This document shows positions 1 through 6,238 of a DNA stretch of 12,436 bases, in pieces (position 1 is the stretch's first letter; each line of letters starts with the position of its first letter). The stretch lies in NCBI GenBank assembly GCA_946186535.1, contig CAMHNT010000042.1, positions 1-12,436 of the forward strand, written 5' to 3'. The notes under the pieces were generated by a model. That model saw only the letters and a program-made list of their open reading frames with translations. It was not told where the DNA came from and ran no database searches. The stretch is from an uncultured Clostridia bacterium (lineage in GTDB: Bacteria; Bacillota; Clostridia; Oscillospirales; Acutalibacteraceae). The position numbers and the translations under genes were made by a program.

Positions 1-119
1 ATGAAATCAACCTGCTCCTGTGTGTATGTTGCAAACTTCTTCTGTGCTTCTCTTACCTCGGCAAGCTTTGCCTCAAAAGACTCAACACTGTCAACGATAG
101 TGTACTGATTTTCGCTCAT
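1..119 (-). CDS. adhE: Bifunctional acetaldehyde/alcohol dehydrogenase, N-terminal fragment (cut by window edge)
   Basis: Only the first 39 complete codons are present; the gene continues past the left edge. The product begins MSENQYTIVDSV and contains VREAQKKFATYTQEQVDF, which matches the start of the aldehyde-dehydrogenase half of AdhE, where a helix with a (K/R)xAQxxFxxxTQEQVD pattern is conserved. AdhE is a cytoplasmic, filament-forming enzyme that converts acetyl-CoA through acetaldehyde to ethanol, oxidising two NADH, and serves as a redox sink in fermenting clostridia. The ATG at 117-119 is preceded by a good ribosome binding site (AGGAGAG, plus-strand 124-130). A promoter (222-250) and a Rex-like operator (162-179) lie upstream, as expected for a redox-controlled gene. 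A stand-alone CoA-acylating aldehyde dehydrogenase with the same N-terminus cannot be excluded from so short a fragment. Confidence 0.8.
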   Translation of the reverse strand, partial: MSENQYTIVDSVESFEAKLAEVREAQKKFATYTQEQVDF

Positions 120-161
120 AATAACTCTCCTGACTTCTAAAAATTTCTTAAACAAAATACA

Positions 162-179
162 TTGTTATTTTTTTGTCAA
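162..179 (-). promoter_or_regulatory. Candidate Rex operator upstream of adhE
   Basis: The 18-bp sequence TTGTTATTTTTTTGTCAA agrees with the clostridial Rex consensus TTGTTAANNNNTTAACAA at 11 of 14 defined positions, including the outer TTG...CAA. Rex is a repressor that leaves DNA when the NADH/NAD ratio is high, and adhE is one of its most common targets. The site lies 43-60 bp before the start codon and downstream of the best promoter, where bound Rex could block elongation. On the minus strand it also contains a perfect -35-like TTGACA, so a second promoter may overlap it. The match is by eye, and the T-rich centre weakens it. Confidence 0.45.
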
Positions 180-221
180 TGTATGATATGACTTTCAGAT
201 TTCTCTTGTGTCACCTCAATT

Positions 222-250
222 AATATAACATAATTCCCGATTTTTTTCAA
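222..250 (-). promoter_or_regulatory. Sigma-A promoter for adhE
   Basis: Read on the minus strand, TTGAAA (245-250) is followed after exactly 17 bp by TATATT (222-227). Both hexamers are close to consensus and the spacing is ideal. Transcription would start near 215, giving a leader of about 95 nt that contains the Rex-like site. Confidence 0.65.
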
Positions 251-262
251 TAGAAAATGAAG

Positions 263-295
263 AAAAAATGCGAATATTTTTAAAATTCGCATTTT
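263..295 (-). terminator. Probable intrinsic terminator of the YitT-family gene
   Basis: A perfect 11-bp inverted repeat (AAAATGCGAAT at 265-275 and its complement at 285-295) encloses a 9-nt loop. On the minus strand it ends in a run of six T (268-263). It lies about 90 nt after the stop of the YitT-family gene and just upstream of the adhE promoter. The stem is GC-poor, so efficiency may be modest. Confidence 0.55.
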
Positions 296-384
296 CACCT
301 TTTTTCACTGTTTTTCACCGGGAAATATCGGTTATTTTAACAAACATGCAATAAACGAATTGAAATTGATTTGTTAATCTTTTG

Positions 385-1293
385 TTATTTTACCTTATTC
401 AGCCTAAACGAAATATCGCCTCCGCCAAGAGTTTCCGAGACCTCGGTCATGGTGACAAATGCCTTCGGGTCGTTTTCTCTCACGAGCCTCTTGACGAGCG
501 GAACCTCGAATTTGTTTACGACGCAGTAGATAAAGATCTTGTCCTCGTGAGAATATCCGCCGACAGCCTCGAGAACCGTAACGCCTCTTCCCAGCTCCTC
601 GGTCAGAACCTGCTGAACGGATGTATCCTTGTGAGTGATTATGATAACGGATTTTCCCTTGTCAAGACCTTCGACAATAAAATCGATAGCCTTGATACCC
701 ATTGTATATGCAATTATAGAGTATAGAGGAATAAGCCAGTTGCTGAATATGACAGCCGACACCGTATACAGAATAACGTTGTAAACCATGATAAACATAC
801 CAACGCTCATTCCGAGCTTTTTCGCAAACAGAACCGACAGCACCTCGACTCCGTCGATAGCACCGCCGAGCCTGATAACAAGTCCGCTGCCGATACCCGA
901 AATCATGCCGCCGAGCAGAGCCGAAAGCAGCAGATCCGTACCTGTGATCGGAGAACCGTTCGACAGGTCAATCGGAAGAACCTCTCTGAACAGAAACGCT
1001 GAGACGGAATATATCGTTATTGCATAGATAGAAATACCGACGAACCTCTTCCCCAGCTTTTTCATTGCGAGCAGATAGAACGGAACGTTCAGCACAATAA
1101 GGAACAAACTCATCATAAGCCAGTCAGGAGTTATGACGTCAAGGAGATACGCAGTTCCGGAGATTCCGCTGTCGAAGAGGTTCACGGGTGCGAGCACAAG
1201 CGAAACTCCGAAAGCGTTTACTATTCCGGCAAATGTCAGGACGACAAATTTCAGAGTACCCCTGTATTTTTCCGCTGTTTTTCTCAAGTTCAT
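385..1293 (-). CDS. YitT-family integral membrane protein (DUF161 plus C-terminal DUF2179)
   Basis: This 302-residue protein has the usual length and two-part layout of the YitT family. About six hydrophobic segments lie at roughly residues 14-37, 50-77, 84-102, 121-144, 162-183 and 186-209. A soluble C-terminal domain follows at about 215-285, of the DUF2179 type, with the pattern VIIITHK...GRGVTVLEAVGGYS. The loop RLGGAIDGVEVLSVLFAKK (141-159) corresponds to the family signature of the R-GG-x-G-G-T/V-D/E type. The biochemical role of the family is unknown; it is often annotated as a putative transporter or membrane regulator. The ATG at 1291-1293 has a purine-rich ribosome binding site (AAAGGAAG, 1300-1307). 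The gene stands alone between its own weak promoter and a terminator, so the sequence does not link it functionally to adhE. Family call is firm; function is open. Confidence 0.88.
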   Translation of the reverse strand: MNLRKTAEKYRGTLKFVVLTFAGIVNAFGVSLVLAPVNLFDSGISGTAYLLDVITPDWLMMSLFLIVLNVPFYLLAMKKLGKRFVGISIYAITIYSVSAFLFREVLPIDLSNGSPITGTDLLLSALLGGMISGIGSGLVIRLGGAIDGVEVLSVLFAKKLGMSVGMFIMVYNVILYTVSAVIFSNWLIPLYSIIAYTMGIKAIDFIVEGLDKGKSVIIITHKDTSVQQVLTEELGRGVTVLEAVGGYSHEDKIFIYCVVNKFEVPLVKRLVRENDPKAFVTMTEVSETLGGGDISFRLNKVK

Positions 1294-1365
1294 TTTTCTC
1301 TTCCTTTCTTTTTAGTATTGAATATTTATATGTATTATATTACTGATATCCTAAAAGCTGTTTTT

Positions 1366-1395
1366 ATTATACAATAGATAGTTCCTGTAAAGCAA
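1366..1395 (-). promoter_or_regulatory. Possible promoter of the YitT-family gene
   Basis: On the minus strand a perfect TATAAT (1366-1371) lies 18 bp after TTGCTT (1390-1395), about 70 bp before the start codon. The -10 is strong and the -35 weak. Other AT-rich hexamers nearby could also serve. Confidence 0.4.
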
Positions 1396-1493
1396 TAAAG
1401 AAACTATTAATACTATATAGCCGTTTTCGGAAAAGGCATTGCGTATTAATAATAATATTCTGCACTTATTTGTATTATCTTTTTTCGGAAATA

Positions 1494-1517
1494 TATCACA
1501 TACATTACACTGTGATA
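1494..1517. promoter_or_regulatory. Inverted repeat TATCACA-N10-TGTGATA upstream of the LRR-dockerin promoter
   Basis: A perfect 7-bp inverted repeat is separated by 10 bp and ends 17 bp before the -35 box at 1535. Position and symmetry suit an activator or repressor operator. I cannot name the regulator, and a chance palindrome in AT-rich DNA is possible. The rest of the 1294-1624 gap holds only promoters, an AT-only hairpin (1572-1579 with 1587-1594) in the leader, and AT-rich sequence. Confidence 0.3.
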
Positions 1518-1534
1518 AAAAATTCATAAAATTC

Positions 1535-1563
1535 TTGACAGCTTTTTTATATTTTTGTATAAT
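1535..1563 (+). promoter_or_regulatory. Perfect consensus sigma-A promoter of the LRR-dockerin gene
   Basis: TTGACA (1535-1540), a 17-bp spacer and TATAAT (1558-1563) match the housekeeping consensus at all 12 positions. Transcription should start near 1570, giving a leader of about 55 nt. This implies strong basal expression unless it is repressed. Confidence 0.85.
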
Positions 1564-1624
1564 TATAAAAGATATTTAATTTTTCGTTAAATATTAAATA
1601 TAAATAAATTTACGGAGGTTTTAT

Positions 1625-3211
1625 ATGAAAAGACGTAAATTAACGGCTTTCTGCATTGCATGTGCAATTCTCGCAGGAACATCAGTCACGGCACTCACAG
1701 CAAGCGCTTCAGTATCAGAAAGCGCAGCTTCACTGTCGGCAGAGAGCACCGGTTCACAGACAAGCGGTGAAACCCTGACATGGGAAAATTTCGATTACGA
1801 AATAAAATCCGACGACACGGCAATTATCAGGAAATATAACGGCACGGAAGAATCCGTAACAATTCCGGATGAGATAGACGGCAGAAAAGTAACCGAAATC
1901 GATATTTCCGCATTTGATCTCAATCTGACAATGACAGAGGTATATATCCCCGAAACCGTAACTCAGATGAGACTCTGGTGGGACGATTCCGAAAGCGGTT
2001 ACTACAATGGTGATAAGGGTCATCTCGCTTCCCCGTTCTGGGAGTGCTATCATCTCACGGCAATCAACGTCTCCGAAAACAACCCTGAATTCTGTTCGGT
2101 GGACGGAGTTCTTTTCTCGAAAGACAAGACGGTTCTCATCGACTATCCCATCGCAAAAGAAGACAAAAGCTACCGGGTTCCCGACGGAGTGAAAACAATC
2201 TGCGGCTTGTACTATACCAACACCCTGAAAGGATTTGAGGATTATTATTCTCACGGAGCATTCAACGCAAACAACGATCTTGAAGAGGTAATCCTTCCGG
2301 ACAGTCTCGAGGAAATCGAGGCTTCCGCATTCATGAACTGTCTCTATCTCCAAAAAGTTGATTTTTCTCCTAACATAAAAACAATCGGACAATTTGCGTT
2401 TGCAAGCTGCGGAAAAATTACCGAGCTTTCACTCCCCGAAAATCTCACTGAAATAGGCGAATACGCTTTCTCATACATCAAATCCGTGAAAAGCATCACT
2501 ATCCCCGAGCACGTTACATCAATAGGACAAGCAGCATTTAATAGCTGCACCGGTCTTGAAGAAATTTTCCTCCCCGACAGTCTCACCGATATAGACAAAT
2601 GGGCATTCTGGGGCTGTTCAAGTCTGAAAACCATCACTCTGCCAAAGAGCATAACGAAAATTAAGGATTTAACATTCCAGGACTGCACGAGTCTCGAAAG
2701 CATTGAGATACACGAGGGTATTACATCTATCGACAAAAAGGCATTCTCGGGCTGTACTGCTTTGGAAACAATCTCGCTTCCCGAGAGCGTTGACTCATTG
2801 GGCGCCAACGCATTTGCAAAATGCTCGGGTCTTAAAAGCATCGCTATCCGAAACGACAATATTTCTTTCGGAAAAGATGTTTTCACCGAATGCGACAGCC
2901 TGACGATTTACGGCAATAAGGGTTCGGCAGCCGAAAGCTATGCCGAGGAAAAAAAGATAGATTTCAAACCTCTCTCCGAATATCCCTATGACGAGCATGA
3001 CAGAAAAAACGGTGACGCCGACGGCGACGGAAGCATAACCGTAACCGACGCAGTTTTCATTCTTCGTTCGGTTGCAGGACTTGAAACTCTTGACGACGAG
3101 ATGAGAACCGCATGCGACGTAAACGGTGACAAAAAAGTCGATACCGCCGACGCAGTTGCAATTCTCCGTTATATTGCAGGCTACAAGGATGAAGGAATTC
3201 TCATCGAATGA
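1625..3211 (+). CDS. Secreted BspA-type leucine-rich-repeat protein with C-terminal type I dockerin
   Basis: The 528-residue product starts with a signal peptide (KRRK, then a hydrophobic core to about residue 25, cleavage probably in the TASA/SVSESA region near 26-30). A Ser/Thr-rich stretch follows to about 50. Residues 70-440 hold repeats of the LRR_5 / BspA (Treponema pallidum) type. From about 215 they are regular 23-residue units with the pattern LxxIxLPxxxTxIxxxAFxxC, ending in the usual cap GSAAESYAEEKKIDF. Residues 462-528 form a dockerin with two calcium-binding F-hand loops: D464/D466/D468/D475 and D498/N500/D502/D509. BspA repeats generally bind proteins or surfaces and have no catalytic residues. 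The dockerin should attach the protein to a cohesin on a scaffoldin or the cell surface. The start has GGAGG at 1614-1618, six bases before the ATG. It is a single-gene transcript. Binding target unknown; an adhesion or substrate-recognition role is inference. Confidence 0.9.
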   Translation: MKRRKLTAFCIACAILAGTSVTALTASASVSESAASLSAESTGSQTSGETLTWENFDYEIKSDDTAIIRKYNGTEESVTIPDEIDGRKVTEIDISAFDLNLTMTEVYIPETVTQMRLWWDDSESGYYNGDKGHLASPFWECYHLTAINVSENNPEFCSVDGVLFSKDKTVLIDYPIAKEDKSYRVPDGVKTICGLYYTNTLKGFEDYYSHGAFNANNDLEEVILPDSLEEIEASAFMNCLYLQKVDFSPNIKTIGQFAFASCGKITELSLPENLTEIGEYAFSYIKSVKSITIPEHVTSIGQAAFNSCTGLEEIFLPDSLTDIDKWAFWGCSSLKTITLPKSITKIKDLTFQDCTSLESIEIHEGITSIDKKAFSGCTALETISLPESVDSLGANAFAKCSGLKSIAIRNDNISFGKDVFTECDSLTIYGNKGSAAESYAEEKKIDFKPLSEYPYDEHDRKNGDADGDGSITVTDAVFILRSVAGLETLDDEMRTACDVNGDKKVDTADAVAILRYIAGYKDEGILIE

Positions 3212-3255
3212 TATCTTTTTTGAATATGCCAAAAGATATAAAACAATAATTTAAC

Positions 3256-3297
3256 CAAAAAGCGTTGCAGACTCTAAAAATCTGCAACGCTTCTTTA
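3256..3297. terminator. Bidirectional terminator between the convergent LRR-dockerin and lysA genes
   Basis: A perfect 12-bp stem (AAGCGTTGCAGA, 3260-3271, with its complement at 3281-3292) encloses a 9-nt loop. On the minus strand it is followed by TTTTT (3260-3256) and on the plus strand by a C-interrupted T-rich tail (CTTC-TTT). It lies between the stops at 3211 (plus) and 3319 (minus) and probably ends both transcripts. A second, AT-rich 9-bp hairpin (3211-3219 with 3231-3239) sits directly at the plus-strand stop. Confidence 0.85.
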
Positions 3298-3318
3298 CGT
3301 CAAATATAAAAAATTAAA

Positions 3319-4620
3319 TTAAAAATCAACCTCGTTAGAGATCATATCCTCAATCGTTTCTCTCTTCACGACAACGAAATCTTCCTTATCCTTTATCATA
3401 ACGATAGCAGGCTTCGGAACCTTGTTGTAATGAGATGCCATAGCGTAGTTATATGCGCCTGTCGTAAGAACGGCGATTGTGTCATTTCTCTTCGGCTTCG
3501 GCATCAGAACATCCTCCTGGATGATGTCGCCGCTTTCACAGCATCTTCCTGCAACGGTACATTTGTAGTCCTTCTCCTCGTTCATTCTGTTTGCGAGAAG
3601 AACCGTGTACGGTGACTGATAGAGAGTAAATCTCGGGTTGTCGGTCATGCCGCCGTCGATTGAAATGTAATTCTTAAGACCTGTAATCTCCTTAAGATAG
3701 CCTGCCGTGTAGAGTGTAAGACCTGCGTCGGCAACAATGCTTCTGCCCGGCTCCATAAGTATTTTCGGCAATGTGATACCGTACTCTGCACAAAGCTCCT
3801 TAATGATATCGGCAATACCCTTGATATTAGCCGCATAGTCAATCTCAGGATCTTCCTCGGTATATCTTACGCCCATGCCGCCGCCGAGGTTGAGCTCCTT
3901 AGCCTCGAAACCGAACATCTCCTTTGTGTCTGCAATAAACTTAAGCATAATTCTTGCCGCATCGCAGAACGGATCGTACTCAAAAATCTGTGAACCGATG
4001 TGGCAGTGATATCCCATAAGCTCGATATTCTCAAGCTTCAATGTCTTTTCAACAAGCTCATATGCCTGCTTCGTTTCAATTGCAACACCGAATTTTGAAT
4101 CAACGCTGCCTGTTGAAATTTTCTTGTGAGTGTGGGGATCAATGCCCGGAGTGATTCTCAGAAGGACCTTCTGGCGAACGTTCATTTCTCCTGCAATCTC
4201 ATCGATCACGGAAACTTCTTCGATGCTGTCGCAAACGAAATGACCGACGCCGCTGTTGATAGCAAATCGGATCTCATCGTCCGTCTTGCTGTTTCCGTGG
4301 AAGTAAGCTTTCTCCATCGGGAAGCCTGCTTTTACTGCCGTAAAAATCTCGCCTGCGGAAACACAGTCAATACCGATGTTCTCGCTGTTCGCTATTTTGT
4401 AAATATACTTGAAGCTCAGAGCCTTGCTTGCGAAAAGCGGCATTGAATCGGGGGTGAAATACTCCTTCATAGCCTCACGGTAAACCGAACACTTCTCACG
4501 GATTTTTGCCTCGTCCATAAGCATCAGCGGAGTGCCGTACTTCTTTGCCATTTCGACAGTATCAACGCCTGCGAGCGTAAGGTGATTATTTTCATTAACA
4601 GATAAATTATTACATATCAT
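3319..4620 (-). CDS. lysA: Diaminopimelate decarboxylase
   Basis: LysA is the last enzyme of lysine biosynthesis. This PLP-dependent cytoplasmic enzyme decarboxylates meso-diaminopimelate to L-lysine and CO2. The 433-residue length is normal. Visible motifs of fold-type III decarboxylases are the PLP-binding lysine in FASKALS (K66), GYHCHIGSQI (203-212), the glycine-rich phosphate loop NLGGGMG (244-250), EPGRSIV (290-296), the catalytic CESGD (361-365, C361) and GAYNYAMAS (388-396). The specificity-loop arginine region around IDGGMTDNPR also fits a DAP substrate rather than arginine or ornithine. It follows dapA by 26 bp on the same strand with its own ribosome binding site (AAGGAAG) and must be cotranscribed. 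The lysine riboswitch upstream of dapA therefore controls both the committing and the final step of the pathway. Confidence 0.96.
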   Translation of the reverse strand: MICNNLSVNENNHLTLAGVDTVEMAKKYGTPLMLMDEAKIREKCSVYREAMKEYFTPDSMPLFASKALSFKYIYKIANSENIGIDCVSAGEIFTAVKAGFPMEKAYFHGNSKTDDEIRFAINSGVGHFVCDSIEEVSVIDEIAGEMNVRQKVLLRITPGIDPHTHKKISTGSVDSKFGVAIETKQAYELVEKTLKLENIELMGYHCHIGSQIFEYDPFCDAARIMLKFIADTKEMFGFEAKELNLGGGMGVRYTEEDPEIDYAANIKGIADIIKELCAEYGITLPKILMEPGRSIVADAGLTLYTAGYLKEITGLKNYISIDGGMTDNPRFTLYQSPYTVLLANRMNEEKDYKCTVAGRCCESGDIIQEDVLMPKPKRNDTIAVLTTGAYNYAMASHYNKVPKPAIVMIKDKEDFVVVKRETIEDMISNEVDF

Positions 4621-4646
4621 AATTTTAAACTTCCTTTTACCGCGTT

Positions 4647-5537
4647 TTAGATATCAAGTCCGAGCTTTCTCATCTCAGCATAGAGAACCTCGGCATGGTT
4701 TTCCTCCATCTCAGTGAGAGGAAGTCTCAGATAGTTCTCACCGAAACCGAGCTTAGCCATAGCAGCCTTCACAGGGATCGGGTTAACCTCGGAGAAGAGA
4801 GCGTTGATGAGCGGAAGGAACTTGAACTGAAGCTCCGCGCTTCCCTTTACGTCACCGTCAAAGAACTTGTGACAAAGCTCGGACGTTTCCTTCGGGAAAA
4901 CATTCGAAAGAACGGAAATTACGCCGCTTCCGCCGAGTGAAAGAAGAGGAACGATCTGGTCGTCGTTGCCGCTGTACATATCGAGCTTGTCGCCGACGAG
5001 CTGCATGATCTTCACGCACTGTGAGATATTTCCGCTTGCTTCCTTAACTGCGGCGATCTTAGGGTTCTCGGCGAGCTTAACGAATGTTTCGGGTGCAATA
5101 TTAACGCCCGTTCTGGACGGAATGTTATAAAGAATAATAGGCTTCGTACTTGCGTCGGCGATTGTGTTGAACATCTTAACAAGACCGTTCTGAGTAGCCT
5201 TATTGTAGTATGGTGTTACCACCAGGCATGCGTCTGCGCCAACTTCACAGGCGTACTTTGTGAGCTCCACGGCATACGCTGTATCATTGCCGCCTGTGCC
5301 TGCGATCATCGGAACTCTGTGGTTGATTCTCTCGGCAGCGAAACGGATAGCTTCCTTGTGCTCCGCATCTGTGAGAGTGGAAGCCTCGCCTGTTGTACCA
5401 CAGATAACGAGGGCGTCTATGCCCTGTTCGATCTGCCAGTCGATGAGCTTTCCGAAGTTCTCGTAGTCAACGCCGTTTTCATTCAATGGTGTAATAAGGG
5501 CAGTAGCTGCGCCCTTAAAAATAGTGTGGTTTGCCAT
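4647..5537 (-). CDS. dapA: 4-hydroxy-tetrahydrodipicolinate synthase
   Basis: DapA condenses pyruvate with aspartate semialdehyde, the committing step towards diaminopimelate and lysine. The protein starting MANHTIFKGAATALITP has 296 residues, normal for the family. Catalytic positions can be matched to the E. coli enzyme: Thr48/Thr49 in GTTGE (47-51), Tyr111 in PYYNKA, Tyr137 in YNIP, Arg142 in SRTG and the Schiff-base lysine K165 in AAVKEASGN. I chose the ATG at 5535-5537 because AGGAG (5546-5550) lies 8 bases before it and the homology begins there. An in-frame ATG at 5624 would add 29 unrelated residues, has no good ribosome binding site, and lies in the riboswitch leader. It is the first gene of a dapA-lysA operon behind a lysine riboswitch, so it is switched off when lysine is plentiful. 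Confidence 0.96.
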   Translation of the reverse strand: MANHTIFKGAATALITPLNENGVDYENFGKLIDWQIEQGIDALVICGTTGEASTLTDAEHKEAIRFAAERINHRVPMIAGTGGNDTAYAVELTKYACEVGADACLVVTPYYNKATQNGLVKMFNTIADASTKPIILYNIPSRTGVNIAPETFVKLAENPKIAAVKEASGNISQCVKIMQLVGDKLDMYSGNDDQIVPLLSLGGSGVISVLSNVFPKETSELCHKFFDGDVKGSAELQFKFLPLINALFSEVNPIPVKAAMAKLGFGENYLRLPLTEMEENHAEVLYAEMRKLGLDI

Positions 5538-5639
5538 AATAAAAACTCCTTTTGAAATCTTTTCGGATACGATAACACGCTCCGTTGTATTATGTTTTGT
5601 TTCGATGCAGTCATAGGACCGCACAAAAATTTCTGCAAC

Positions 5640-5665
5640 AAAAAAAGCCGATTACACATCGGCTA
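5640..5665 (-). terminator. Riboswitch-controlled intrinsic terminator before dapA
   Basis: On the minus strand AGCCGAT (5658-5664) pairs with ATCGGCT (5646-5652) around a short loop and is followed by an uninterrupted T run to 5640. Its 5' arm is shared with the antiterminator, as required for a lysine-dependent OFF switch. Confidence 0.9.
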
Positions 5666-5717
5666 CCAAAATCAATCAAAACACATTCAAAGGTACGTTT
5701 CTCATAATTTAGATAGC
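5662..5717 (-). promoter_or_regulatory. Antiterminator of the lysine riboswitch
   Basis: The 3' strand of aptamer helix P1 plus its flank (minus strand GCTATCTAAATTA, 5705-5717) can pair with TGATTTTGGTAGC (5662-5674). That gives 12 pairs, two of them G-U, and one T-T mismatch. The pairing takes the 5' arm of the terminator and is mutually exclusive with P1. Without lysine, P1 opens, the antiterminator forms and dapA-lysA is transcribed. The pairing was found by eye. Confidence 0.7.
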
Positions 5718-5868
5718 ACTCCGCATCTGCGACAGTAGAACGGATATTCTCCGCACTCCCAGAAAAGCCTTTCGCCTCGGCAATCTTCGGCAGACACTCC
5801 TTTCACGCAAGCCGTAACTCTGCGACAGTCATAGACAAAACGCTACTGATAATATCTGCACCTCTATC
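5712..5868 (-). ncRNA. Lysine riboswitch aptamer (L box) controlling dapA-lysA
   Basis: The minus strand carries the conserved core of the lysine riboswitch in the right order: GATAGAGGTGC at the 5' side of P1, AGTA, GTGAAAGG, GCCGAAG, GAGGCGAAAGG, TCTGGGAG, ACTGTCGCAG and GGAGTGCTATC at the 3' side of P1. P1 is closed by GATAG (5864-5868) with CTATC (5712-5716). The aptamer is about 157 nt, within the usual range. Lysine binding stabilises P1 and releases the terminator at 5640-5665. The pathway genes immediately downstream make the assignment near certain. Confidence 0.95.
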
Positions 5869-5885
5869 ATTATTACAGTAACTTT

Positions 5886-5914
5886 ATAATAACACGTATT
5901 CTTCCACATGTCAA
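5886..5914 (-). promoter_or_regulatory. Sigma-A promoter of the dapA-lysA operon
   Basis: On the minus strand TTGACA (5909-5914), a 17-bp spacer and TATTAT (5886-5891) give a near-perfect promoter. Transcription would begin near 5879, about 10 nt before the aptamer, giving a leader of roughly 340 nt. Confidence 0.85.
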
Positions 5915-6177
5915 CATTTTTTTACCCCGATTCCGACTTAATTTTTGACATAATTTTACTGCCCTCGGAGAGGAAGAATTCCGGGGTAGTTTTTCCTCTT
6001 TTCTACTGCGATTCCTCGGTTACTCTTGGCATGACTTTCCTGCTTGTTGGAATTTTCATACAATTATTACTCGTGTATATAAAACACTCTTACATTTTTG
6101 TATCATTATATTATATTACAATTTTATCCATAAGTGATTGATTTATTCAATAAACCTATTTCCATTCCACCAACAGC
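5915..6177. other. Noncoding interval with unexplained secondary structure
   Basis: About 260 bp between the dapA promoter and the amylase terminator contain no convincing gene. On the plus strand CCGGGG (about 5981) can pair with CCTCGG (about 6014), reinforced by GTAG/CTAC inside and AAGA/TCTT outside. TACCCCG (about 5922) can also pair with CGGGGTA (about 5982). On the minus strand a nine-codon reading frame (6003-6032, MPRVTEESQ) follows AGGAAAG, and the same frame stays open after its stop for another 26 codons. Repeated TATAAT boxes occur near 6108. A 77-codon frame on the plus strand (5908-6141) lacks a ribosome binding site and family resemblance. The interval could be a small RNA, an intergenic repeat or relic DNA; I cannot tell which. 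Confidence 0.35.
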
Positions 6178-6211
6178 AAAAACTCCGCAGGATTTTCTGC
6201 GGAGTTTTTTT
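6178..6211. terminator. Strong bidirectional intrinsic terminator downstream of the amylase gene
   Basis: AAAAACTCCGCAG (6178-6190) pairs perfectly with CTGCGGAGTTTTT (6197-6209) around a 6-nt loop. It lies 28 nt after the amylase stop on the minus strand, where the stem ends in TTTTTG. The plus-strand tail has seven T (6205-6211), so it would end a plus-strand transcript even better, although no plus-strand gene is known there. Confidence 0.9.
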
Positions 6212-6238
6212 ATTTAATATTCGTATGCAGAATGTAAA

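Noticed and set aside
382..726. Plus-strand frame opposite the YitT-family gene
   Set aside because: Shadow of the membrane protein gene; no ribosome binding site or recognisable domain.
1754..2392. Long minus-strand open frame inside the LRR-dockerin gene
   Set aside because: It is antisense to a well-supported gene with signal peptide, repeats and dockerin; its sequence has no family features. The same holds for 2344-2886 and 2795-3232.
5538..5624. N-terminal extension of DapA from the ATG at 5624
   Set aside because: The 29 extra residues are not part of the DapA family, and the ATG at 5537 has the proper ribosome binding site and matches the family start.
5708..5870. T-box or other leader element before dapA
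   Set aside because: No T-box sequence is present, while the ordered L-box motifs and the lysine genes downstream fit a lysine riboswitch.
5908..6141. A 77-codon plus-strand frame with a hydrophobic C-terminal half
   Set aside because: No ribosome binding site, odd composition, no family resemblance, and it overlaps the dapA promoter region and noncoding structure.
5955..6210. 6S RNA
   Set aside because: Length and a long imperfect stem were suggestive, but I could not identify the conserved central bubble or a promoter.
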